Positions 57,318 to 64,000 of a DNA stretch of 64,000 nt are shown one piece after another. Every line of letters starts with the position of its first letter. Within the stretch, counting starts at the first letter, position 1. The notes beneath the pieces are model-generated. The model had not been told where the DNA came from. It did not search any database and saw nothing but the letters and a program-made list of their open reading frames with translations. Source of the DNA: JADGRF01 sp035274465. GTDB lineage: Bacteria > Myxococcota_A > Polyangia > Polyangiales > JAFGIB01. Position numbers and translations under genes: made by a program. The DNA lies in contig DATEOF010000501.1 of NCBI GenBank assembly GCA_035274465.1, forward strand, positions 1 to 64,000, in the 5' to 3' direction.

Positions 57318-59308
57318 AGACGGGGAGAGCAGATCACGGCAGCGCGCAGCTGCAGACGGCCATGTTGTCGGCGCGCGCGCGCGGCGTGCTGGAACGTTTG
57401 CAGATCACGCGTCCGTCCGAGCTCAAGAAGCTGACCCGGGCGAAGCTGCTGAGCATTCGCAACTGTGGCCGCAAGACCGCAGGCGAGCTCGAGCTCTGGG
57501 CCACGTCCCAGGGTGCGCCGCTCGGCGGCGATGCGCTGCGCGCTGCGTCCAAACCGCCGCCGCCGGTCGCGTCCAAGCCGCCCCCCGGGATTCCGACGGC
57601 GTTGCTGCTCGACCTGCGCCAGGTCGCGCTCTCGGCGCGTGCGCATGGCTGCCTGCGCGAGCTGGGCGTGCAGCGCCTGGGAGATCTGATCGGCTACTCG
57701 GAAGCGGCGCTGCGCGCGCACAAGAACTGCGGTAACAAGACCGTCGCGGAGCTCGCGGCGCTGGCGGGGCGCCTGGACCAGGCGCTCGGTCGCAAGCATC
57801 CAGCCTGGGATCGCGTGGCCGCCGAGGCTTTGGCTCGCGTCAGGGCCGACGAGCTTGCGGCATTGCACAAGTCGCTGGTGCCCGACCTGCACGCCATCGA
57901 GCAGACCACGAGCATCGAAGCCGAAGTCAGCGCGGCGATCGCTACGCTGGCCAAGCCGAGCGATCGCGAGAAGGTGGAGCGCTGGATCGGCTGGGACGTC
58001 GCGACCTCGCCCACGCTGAAGCAGGTCGGCCATGCCACCGGCGTGACGCGTGAACGGGTGCGCCAGATCGTCGCGCTGTTCACCGCCAGCCAGCGCTCGG
58101 CGGACCTGCCGCTCTCGAAGCTGACGGCTGCGCTCGCGGCGCTCGAGCGTGCGGGGTTCATGTCTGCCGTCGAGGCGCAGGCCGCGCTGCAACGGGGCGA
58201 CTTCACCCAGCGCACGCTCTCGATCGCGGGGTTGTTGCGCGCGGCGGAGCTCTTCGGCATCACGACCGCGCTGCGCTGGGATCTGTTGGGCGCCGGAGTG
58301 TTCGTGGGGCGGCCCGAGGAGCTGCGCGCCGGTACGCTCGTGCCGCGCTCCGCACGCCGCCTCGCCGAACAGTGGGGTTGTGTCACGCTCGAACAACTGA
58401 CCAGCGAGCTGAACCGTGAAGCGCAGACCGAGCTGTCTCAAGCCTCGCTTCGCCCGCTGCTGGCCAAGGTACCCAGCCTCCGCTGGCTCGACGAAGCCGG
58501 CGGTTGGTTCTGGCTCGGCGACCTGCGGCACAACCCGCTGCTCTACAAGCTCGACAAGATCCTGTCGGTCGCGCCGCGCATCGACATCGACGAGTTGTGT
58601 CATGGCATCGGCCGTCAATACGGACCCCAGGTCTGCGCACCGCCGGTGAACGTCTTGCGCGCGCTGTGCGAACAACTGCCTGACTGTCGGATCGAAGATG
58701 GCCGGGTCGTGGTGGACTTGCGCCCGCGTCAGGCGGCCGAGCTGCTATCCGAGTGCGAGCGCGTGATGCTCGACATCTTCCAGCGCCACGGCCCCGTGCT
58801 GACCCACGCCGAGGTACGCAGCCACTGCCTCGCCGCAGGGCTCAAGTACACGACCACCAGCGTCTACCTGGGCAGCAGTCCGATCCTGCGTCGCCTCGAC
58901 CGCTGCGTGTACGCGCCGATCGGCGTGCCGGTGCAGCCGGGCGAGATCGCGGCGGCGCGGCGGGGCCTGCCGCGCACGCAGAAGGCTCCCAGCGTGGTCG
59001 ACTTCGGCTGGCTCGAGGATGGCTCGGGTATCTGGATCGACTACCGGGTATCCGCCAGCATGTTGCAATCGGGGACGCTGCGCGTGCCCAGCGCGCTGCG
59101 CCAGCAGCTGTATCCCGCGAGCTATCAGCTGCCGGATGCGGGCACGGCCGAGTACGACGGCGCGGGCAGCCTGCGCGGCCTGTCCGGGTACTTGCTGCGC
59201 TGTCAGGTGCGGCCCGGAGCGCTGCTGCGCCTGACCTTGCTGCAGACCAGCCACAGCCTGTTCGTCGAGCTGGAACGGCCGTCTCTGCAGCCGACGGCCG
59301 CGGAGTAG
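57314..59308 (+). CDS. Two alpha-CTD-like domains, sigma region 4-like HTH and winged helix: transcription-related protein of unknown function
   Basis: 664 aa from GTG 57314. Residues ~17-62 and ~101-151 are two copies of an RNA polymerase alpha-CTD-like helix-hairpin-helix domain: LSARARGVLERLQITRPSEL with LLSIRNCGRKTAGELELW, and LSARAHGCLRELGVQRLGDL with LRAHKNCGNKTVAELAAL. Residues ~217-255 resemble sigma-70 region 4 (LKQVGHATGVTRERVRQIVA). After a middle of unknown fold, residues ~475-540 (VMLDIFQRHGPVLTHAEVRS, VYLGSSPILRRLDRCVYAPI) look like a winged helix. It lacks sigma regions 2 and 3. I infer a DNA-binding partner of the preceding GHKL ATPase. This is the best candidate here for an undescribed system. 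Confidence 0.85.
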   Translation: MKTGRADHGSAQLQTAMLSARARGVLERLQITRPSELKKLTRAKLLSIRNCGRKTAGELELWATSQGAPLGGDALRAASKPPPPVASKPPPGIPTALLLDLRQVALSARAHGCLRELGVQRLGDLIGYSEAALRAHKNCGNKTVAELAALAGRLDQALGRKHPAWDRVAAEALARVRADELAALHKSLVPDLHAIEQTTSIEAEVSAAIATLAKPSDREKVERWIGWDVATSPTLKQVGHATGVTRERVRQIVALFTASQRSADLPLSKLTAALAALERAGFMSAVEAQAALQRGDFTQRTLSIAGLLRAAELFGITTALRWDLLGAGVFVGRPEELRAGTLVPRSARRLAEQWGCVTLEQLTSELNREAQTELSQASLRPLLAKVPSLRWLDEAGGWFWLGDLRHNPLLYKLDKILSVAPRIDIDELCHGIGRQYGPQVCAPPVNVLRALCEQLPDCRIEDGRVVVDLRPRQAAELLSECERVMLDIFQRHGPVLTHAEVRSHCLAAGLKYTTTSVYLGSSPILRRLDRCVYAPIGVPVQPGEIAAARRGLPRTQKAPSVVDFGWLEDGSGIWIDYRVSASMLQSGTLRVPSALRQQLYPASYQLPDAGTAEYDGAGSLRGLSGYLLRCQVRPGALLRLTLLQTSHSLFVELERPSLQPTAAE

Positions 59309-59337
59309 CGCCTCGGCCGTGCTATGCACAGCCGGCG

Positions 59338-60216
59338 ATGGACGCGCTGGAGGCCGAGCTCGACCGCTTGTTTCAGCTGCCGCCGAGTGAGCTGGTGGGG
59401 GAGCGCAATGCGCTGGCAGATCGGCTGAAGAAGGCCGGCGACAAGGCTGCGGCCGAGCAGATCAAGGTGCTCAAACGACCGGCGCCGGCGGCCTGGGGGC
59501 TGAACCAGGTGCAGTTCCAGAAGCCGCTGTTGATCGAGCGCGCGCGCCGCGCCGCGATCACGCTGCGCGAGGCGCACGCTCGCGACCAGGCGGATCCGCA
59601 GCAGCTGTCCGCGGTGCTCAGCGCGCAGCGCGACGCGACGCACGCGGTGGTCGAGGCGGCGCTGCGCTTCTGCACCCAGGCCGGGCTCGCGGACGGGGCG
59701 CCGGCGCAGCGCAAGATCTTCGCCACGTTTCAGTCCTGGTTGAGCGGCGCCGGAGAGGAGCGACCCGGGCGCATGCAGCGCGAGCTCGAGCCGAGCGGCT
59801 TCGATGCGTTGCCGCTGGTCGGCAGCCCACAGCTGCAGGTGCCGCTCGCGCTGCCGATGGCTGCGGTCCAGCAGCCGCTGCCGGCCGCCAAGCCCAAGCC
59901 TGATCCGCAGATGCTCGCGCGGGCGCGGAATCGACTGGCCGATGCCGAGCGTGGGGCGCAAGCGGCGCGCGAGCGCGTGCGCGGCCGGCGTGGCGAGCAG
60001 CGCGAGGCCGAGGTCAACCTGCTGCGCGCGCAGGCCCAGCTGCGCGAGCTCGAGCAGAAGCAGAAGGAGCTGCGCGGCTACATCGGCGAGGCCGAAGCCG
60101 AGCTCGCGCAGCGCACGCAGGCGCTCGACGAGGCGCAGCGTATGGAGGTCTCGGCCGAGCAGGGGCTCGAGGCGGCACGCGCTCAGTTGAAGGAGGCGCA
60201 GGGCGGAGACGGTTGA
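59338..60216 (+). CDS. Coiled-coil protein of a widespread uncharacterised type
   Basis: 292 aa from ATG 59338, 29 bp after the preceding stop. The N-terminal half (LDRLFQLPPSELVGERNALA, DRLKKAGDKAAAEQIKVLKR, PAPAAWGLNQVQF) has a pattern I recall from many hypothetical proteins in actinobacteria and myxobacteria. The C-terminal ~100 residues are a charged Glu/Ala/Arg coiled coil (RVRGRRGEQREAEVNLLRAQ onward). No signal peptide, no enzyme motif. Being in line with the GHKL pair it may be part of the same unit, but the gap is consistent with either. Confidence 0.65.
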   Translation: MDALEAELDRLFQLPPSELVGERNALADRLKKAGDKAAAEQIKVLKRPAPAAWGLNQVQFQKPLLIERARRAAITLREAHARDQADPQQLSAVLSAQRDATHAVVEAALRFCTQAGLADGAPAQRKIFATFQSWLSGAGEERPGRMQRELEPSGFDALPLVGSPQLQVPLALPMAAVQQPLPAAKPKPDPQMLARARNRLADAERGAQAARERVRGRRGEQREAEVNLLRAQAQLRELEQKQKELRGYIGEAEAELAQRTQALDEAQRMEVSAEQGLEAARAQLKEAQGGDG

Positions 60217-60223
60217 GTCGCGA

Positions 60224-61420
60224 ATGCGGCGTGTGCCAAGCTGCCGGGCCGTGAGCAGCGAATCCGTCGGTCACACGCAGCGCGCACTTCGCCGCAAGAT
60301 GGTGGCGCGGGATCCGGGCGAGCCGCACCGCGTGTCCACGCCGCTCGAGCTGTTGTTCGATCTGTGCTTCGTGGTGGCGATCGCCCAGGCTGCGGCGCAC
60401 CTGCACCACGCGGTCGGCGAGGGCCACACCCTGCACGGCGTGCTCGGCTTCGCCAGCGCGTTCTTCGCGATCTGGTGGGCGTGGATGAACCTCACCTGGT
60501 TCGCGTCGGCCTTCGACACCGACGACGTGCCGTATCGGCTGCTGGTACTGGCGCAGATCGCGGGCGTGCTGGTGCTCGCGGCCGGGGTGCCGCGCGCCTT
60601 CGAGGAAGGCGACTTCGGCGTGATCACCGTCGGCTACACGATCATGCGCGTGCCGCTGATCGCGCTCTGGCTGCGCGCGGCGCACGCCGATCCCACGTGT
60701 GCGCCCACGGCGCGGCGCTTCGCCCTGGGCCTCGGGTTGTGTCAGCTCGGCTGGTGGTCGCTGCTGATCTGGCCGGCGACGGCGCGCGCCTACGGGTTCC
60801 TGGTGTTCGCGCTGTGTGAGCTGTCGGTGCCGATCTGGGCCGAGCGCGCCGGCAGGACCAAGTGGCATCCGCACCACATCGCCGAACGCTATGGCTTGCT
60901 CACGCTGATCGTGCTCGGTGAGTCGGTGCTGTCCGCGACGCAGGCAGTGCAAGGCGCGCTCGACGTCAACGCAAACACGTACCAGCTATTGGCGCTCAGC
61001 GCGGGCGGCCTCTTGATCGTGTTCTCGGTCTGGTGGATCTACTTCGCGCACCCCGCACAACACGTGCTGAGCTCGCTGCGGGCTGGCTTCACCTGGGGCT
61101 ACGGACACTTCCCAATCTTCGCTTCGATCGCGGCGATCGGTGCCGGGCTGTCGGTCGTCGCCGACCACGCCGCAGGCCACGCGCACCTCTCGCGCCAGGC
61201 TGCCGGCGCAGCAGTGGCCGTGCCGGTCGCCGTCTACCTGGCCTGCGTGTGGCTGGCGCACGTCCGCCCGCATGCGCACGGCGGCGGGGTTGCGATCGCG
61301 TTTCTGCTGACGATCGGCGGCGTGCTGGCCGCGCCGGCGTTGCCCGGCGGCGGTGTGCTGGCGATCGGCCTGCTACTCGCAGGACTGGTGACGTTTTTGG
61401 TCGCCACGCGACGCGCATAG
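60224..61420 (+). CDS. Low-temperature-requirement LtrA-like membrane protein
   Basis: 398 aa, about 9-10 membrane helices. Motifs seen in the LtrA family include TPLELLFDLCFVVAIAQAAA near the N-terminus, HPHHIAERYGLLTLIVLGES and WGYGHFPIFASIAAIGAGLS. The biochemical role is unknown; the Listeria homologue is needed for growth at low temperature, and the family is widespread in bacteria. ATG 60224 lies 8 bp after the coiled-coil gene; a GTG at 60251 is a possible alternative. No obvious functional link to the upstream genes. Confidence 0.85.
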   Translation: MRRVPSCRAVSSESVGHTQRALRRKMVARDPGEPHRVSTPLELLFDLCFVVAIAQAAAHLHHAVGEGHTLHGVLGFASAFFAIWWAWMNLTWFASAFDTDDVPYRLLVLAQIAGVLVLAAGVPRAFEEGDFGVITVGYTIMRVPLIALWLRAAHADPTCAPTARRFALGLGLCQLGWWSLLIWPATARAYGFLVFALCELSVPIWAERAGRTKWHPHHIAERYGLLTLIVLGESVLSATQAVQGALDVNANTYQLLALSAGGLLIVFSVWWIYFAHPAQHVLSSLRAGFTWGYGHFPIFASIAAIGAGLSVVADHAAGHAHLSRQAAGAAVAVPVAVYLACVWLAHVRPHAHGGGVAIAFLLTIGGVLAAPALPGGGVLAIGLLLAGLVTFLVATRRA

Positions 61421-61457
61421 CTGGCGCGGTCGGTGCGAGTGCGCGAAGCTCGGGGCG

Positions 61458-61952
61458 ATGGTCGAGGTTCGAGTAGGCACCCCCGCGGACTTGCCGCGTT
61501 TGGTCGAGATCTACAACCACTACGTGGTGAACACCCCGATCACGTTCGACATCGAGCCTTTTGCCGCGGAGCAGCGCCGCGCCTGGTTCGATCAGCACGC
61601 GCCGACGGGGCGGCACCGCTTGTTCGTGGCAGAGGAGGCGGGCGTGGTGCTGGCGTACACGTCGAGCCATCAGTTCCGAGTCAAGCCAGCCTACGACAGC
61701 ACGGTCGAGACGACGGTGTACTGCGCGCCGGAGAGCGTGCGGCGCGGCCTGGGGACCCTGCTGTACAACGTGCTGTTCGACGCGCTGCGTGGCGAAGACA
61801 TCGCCTCGTACATCGCCGGCGTCACGCTGCCGAACGAGGGCTCGATAGCGTTGCACGCGCGCTTCGGCTTCAAGCACGTCGGCACGATGCACCGCGTCGG
61901 CCGCAAGTTCGGCGAGTACTGGGATGTCGCCTGGTACGAACGCATGGTGTAG
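61458..61952 (+). CDS. GNAT acetyltransferase, phosphinothricin N-acetyltransferase-like
   Basis: 164 aa, the typical length of PAT/Bar-like enzymes. YNHYVVNTPITFDIEP at the N-terminus, the acetyl-CoA loop in SVRRGLGTLLYNVL (R-x-x-G-x-G/A variant), NEGSIALHARFGFKHVGTMH and GRKFGEYWDVAWYERMV at the end form the recognised signature of PAT-like proteins. Such enzymes acetylate the amino group of L-phosphinothricin or methionine sulfone or related amino acids. Whether it confers resistance or has a housekeeping role cannot be told from sequence. ATG 61458. Separated by 37 bp from ltrA. Confidence 0.85.
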   Translation: MVEVRVGTPADLPRLVEIYNHYVVNTPITFDIEPFAAEQRRAWFDQHAPTGRHRLFVAEEAGVVLAYTSSHQFRVKPAYDSTVETTVYCAPESVRRGLGTLLYNVLFDALRGEDIASYIAGVTLPNEGSIALHARFGFKHVGTMHRVGRKFGEYWDVAWYERMV

Positions 61953-62071
61953 TGCTGCGCCGCGTAAGCGAGCGGTCGCCGGTGTCGAGAAAGGACCGAC
62001 AGTGTCGCGTTTACAGACGTCGCCTCGCGTCGGTACCATCGCTTCGGCTCTAAAATGCGGAGGAACTGCGA

Positions 62072-62419
62072 ATGAGGGTGGCGACATCGATGTTGCTTTG
62101 CCTGCTCGCGTTGGGATGCGGTGACGACTCGGACGGAGACCGACCAGTTACCGAGCACGACGGCGTTCCCTACGGCGCGACGTGTAGTGACGACGAGGAC
62201 TGCGGCGGGGAGGCCGACTCGTGTTGCACCGGCGGCAAATGTTCGCCGCAAGGCTGGTGTAGCCCTCGCTGCTCATCAGACCGGGATTGTCCGAGCGGCT
62301 TCTACTGCATCGACCACAGCGGATCCCGCTGCTTCAATGCATGCGATGACGATCGGGACTGCCCGGTGGGGTTCGTGTGTGAAGAGAAGAGCGGTCACAA
62401 GACCTGCCGGTACAAGTGA
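62072..62419 (+). CDS. Small Cys-rich lipoprotein
   Basis: 115 aa. The signal peptide MRVATSMLLCLLALGC ends in a lipobox with Cys16 as the lipid site. The mature region has about 14 cysteines in repeating C-x-D-D/R-D-C units (CSDDEDCGGEADSCC; CSSDRDCPSGFYC; CDDDRDCPVGFVC), a pattern recalling small disulfide-rich modules. No specific family is recognised. GGAGG ends 8 bases upstream of ATG 62072 and supports the start. Its stop abuts the stop codon of the convergent DUF1552 gene. Confidence 0.78.
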   Translation: MRVATSMLLCLLALGCGDDSDGDRPVTEHDGVPYGATCSDDEDCGGEADSCCTGGKCSPQGWCSPRCSSDRDCPSGFYCIDHSGSRCFNACDDDRDCPVGFVCEEKSGHKTCRYK

Positions 62420-63781
62420 CTAAGCGCGACGCAGCGTAGCTACCGGCGTCTTGCTCAGGCCACCGTCTTTGCCGAACTCGTTCAGCGGCAAATCCATCGC
62501 TTGCAGCAGCGTCAGCAGGATGTCGCTGGTGTTGGCCTTGTTGCCCTTGATGTGGATGCCCGGGTGGACGAGTGCGCCGCCGCCACCGCCCGCAACCAGC
62601 ACGGGGTAGTTGTTGATCGAGTGCGGCTGGCCTTCGGTGCAGTCGCTGCTGGCCAGGATCACGCAGCGGTCGAGAAGGTTGCCGTCGCCTTCGGGGACGC
62701 CCTTGAGCGCTTCGAGCAGCGCCGCGAAACGTTGCACGATGAAGGTCGTGATCGACTGCACTTGCGGCTGATCGCCGGCTTCGTCGTGGCTGAGCGTGTG
62801 GTGGTTGCCGCTGATCTTGAGCTCGGGGTAGCTGGTGCCGCCGACCGAGCCGCTGAACATGTAGGAGAACACGCGCGTTTGATCGCAGGCGAGTGCCAGC
62901 GAGACGAGCCCGGCCATGCTGGCGTTGGTGGCCGTGAGGTTGGCGTCACCTGCCGTGTCGACGGCCGGGTTGGGCGCTCGACACGAGCTGGGTGGCGGCG
63001 GCGCTTTCTCGGTGGCGCTGATCTGGTTCTCGAGCGCGCGGATGCTCTCGAAGTGTTGGTCGAGGCGCTGCTGGTCGTTCTTGCCCAGCCGTGCGCGCAA
63101 GGCGGTGGCGTCCTCGCGCACGGCCGATAGCACCGAGCGGCGCAACGCCAGCTTCGGATCGATCGTGGGCGCAGCTGCATCAGGGGCGCTGAAGCCGCTG
63201 CCGAACACGCGCGTGTACAGGGCCTTCGGCGAGTACTCGGGCGGGTTGGGGTTGTCCGGTCCGTTGTGGCTCAGGTAGCGCAGCGTGGTGCCTTCGCCGG
63301 TGGTCACGTTCTTCGAGATGCCGACCTCCAGCGACTTGAAGCGCGTGGTCTTGCCGACGCTGGCCGCGACGACCTGATCGATCGATGGCGCGCTGAACGT
63401 CGAGGCGTACGGCGCACCCTTGGGATCCTGCGAGACCATCGGCGCGCCGGACAGAATGCCCACGCAGCCGGCGTGGTGGCCGCGCTGGTTGCCGGTCTTG
63501 ATGTCGTAGCCCGAGAGCACGGAGACGTAGTCCTTGACGTTCGCCAGCGGCTTGAGCGTCTCGCTCAGCGTGTAGTTGCCAGTCGTGGACGGCGTGTAGC
63601 GCGCGAGGCGCACGCCGTTGCCCCAGAAGAACACGCCGAAGCGTTTGGGCAGGGGCATCCCCTGGGCCAAGGCGCGGCCGCTGCTGTCGAGCATGCAGTC
63701 CAGCACGGGCAACGCGATGCTGACCGCGCCCCCGTAGGCCAGTCCGCGCAGCAGCGTACGGCGGCGGATGATGTGCTTCAT
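62420..63781 (-). CDS. DUF1552 domain protein, Tat-exported
   Basis: 453 aa. The N-terminus HIIRRRTLLRGLAYGGAVSI is a twin-arginine signal, followed by GRALAQGMPL. The rest matches DUF1552: KRFGVFFWGNGVRLARYTPS, YVSVLSGYDIKTGNQRGHHA, HNGPDNPNPPEYSPKALYTR, LSHDEAGDQPQV and the end ASSDCTEGQPHSINNYPVLV. Members occur in pairs with DUF1592/1588/1585 proteins in myxobacteria and planctomycetes; function unknown, perhaps an alkaline-phosphatase-like fold. It is coupled to the upstream partner gene by an ATGA overlap at 63778-63781. Confidence 0.87.
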   Translation of the reverse strand: MKHIIRRRTLLRGLAYGGAVSIALPVLDCMLDSSGRALAQGMPLPKRFGVFFWGNGVRLARYTPSTTGNYTLSETLKPLANVKDYVSVLSGYDIKTGNQRGHHAGCVGILSGAPMVSQDPKGAPYASTFSAPSIDQVVAASVGKTTRFKSLEVGISKNVTTGEGTTLRYLSHNGPDNPNPPEYSPKALYTRVFGSGFSAPDAAAPTIDPKLALRRSVLSAVREDATALRARLGKNDQQRLDQHFESIRALENQISATEKAPPPPSSCRAPNPAVDTAGDANLTATNASMAGLVSLALACDQTRVFSYMFSGSVGGTSYPELKISGNHHTLSHDEAGDQPQVQSITTFIVQRFAALLEALKGVPEGDGNLLDRCVILASSDCTEGQPHSINNYPVLVAGGGGGALVHPGIHIKGNKANTSDILLTLLQAMDLPLNEFGKDGGLSKTPVATLRRA

Positions 63782-64000
63782 GGGCCTGCCTCCTTGGCCG
63801 CGTAGCGGAAGCCGTCGCTCTGCACCACCTGGGTGAGCAGCGCGCGGAAGTCGTGACCGGAAGCTTCGAAGCCGGTGACCAGCTGGTCGATCTGCCCGGC
63901 CTCGCCATCTGTCTCCACGTGCGCGGTCGCGTAGCGGTAGAGCTGGCGCGCCACACACGCCGCCGTCCGCGGGTCGTCGCGCAACAACGCCGATAACTCG
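63778..64000 (-). CDS. DUF1585-type protein, C-terminus only (truncated by window edge)
   Basis: The frame runs off the end of the window; the visible ~73 residues are ELSALLRDDPRTAACVARQ, then LYRYATAHVETDGEAGQIDQ, then DFRALLTQVVQSDGFRYAAK. This matches the DUF1585 C-terminal segment found with DUF1592/1588/1595 in large secreted proteins, which often include a cytochrome c-like part. The stop (TGA) overlaps the DUF1552 start, confirming the operon pair. The start lies outside the window. Confidence 0.75.
   Translation of the reverse strand, partial: ELSALLRDDPRTAACVARQLYRYATAHVETDGEAGQIDQLVTGFEASGHDFRALLTQVVQSDGFRYAAKEAGP

Overview
The window is GC-rich, gene-dense bacterial chromosome. 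Its gene content points to a myxobacterium (Myxococcota, possibly Polyangiales or Nannocystales). The clues are Hanks-type Ser/Thr kinases, including one with an AgmX/PglI-like C-terminus, Gly/Ala-rich lipoproteins, a giant mosaic lipoprotein with thrombospondin-type-3 and Cys-rich repeats, a DUF1552/DUF1585 pair, and long spurious open frames opposite most genes. The lineage is inferred from content only: no rRNA or other phylogenetic marker is present, and I saw no tRNA, rRNA, CRISPR array, phage or insertion sequence.

Layout. 1-7.5 kb: the end of an unknown protein, poly(A) polymerase/tRNA nucleotidyltransferase (pcnB-like) divergent from a NagZ-type glycosidase, an exported protein, then an unusual phosphoribosyltransferase-kinase-like protein divergent from a Fur-family regulator. 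7.7-11.7 kb: a low-complexity lipoprotein, a tiny basic protein, a Kup potassium transporter behind a structured 443-bp leader, and a stand-alone receiver protein. 11.8-14.3 kb: a MotA/TolQ-like plus MotB/OmpA-like stator pair resembling ZorAB, and a uracil-DNA glycosylase. 14.3-21 kb: two intergenic repeat elements, MFS and MATE transporters, a LacI regulator, a GNAT enzyme and a membrane glycosyltransferase. 21-24.1 kb: a thiamine-diphosphate enzyme with succinate-semialdehyde dehydrogenase, a likely 2-oxoglutarate decarboxylase bypass of the TCA cycle. 24.2-28.4 kb: an ACAD10-like phosphotransferase, DUF5996, a lipoprotein and the MsrPQ methionine sulfoxide repair pair. 28.4-33.6 kb: the sulfate ABC importer operon (binding protein, cysT, cysW, cysA) divergent from a CLC chloride transporter. 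33.7-38.7 kb: an unknown 444-aa protein, a universal stress protein, an SDR, an ECF sigma factor with a translationally coupled partner, and an NmrA-like protein.

38.6-55.5 kb is a minus-strand block of surface and signalling genes: a DUF3089 lipoprotein, a 2422-aa clostripain-type mosaic lipoprotein, a membrane pseudokinase, an active Ser/Thr kinase, and a 1374-aa kinase-ATPase-GAF-like protein. 55.7-62.4 kb is a plus-strand run. It opens with the most intriguing pair in the window: a GHKL ATPase translationally coupled to a protein with two RNA polymerase alpha-CTD-like domains, a sigma region 4-like helix-turn-helix and a winged helix. A coiled-coil protein, LtrA, a PAT-like acetyltransferase and a Cys-rich lipoprotein follow. 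The window closes with a DUF1552 protein and the C-terminus of a DUF1585-type protein on the minus strand.
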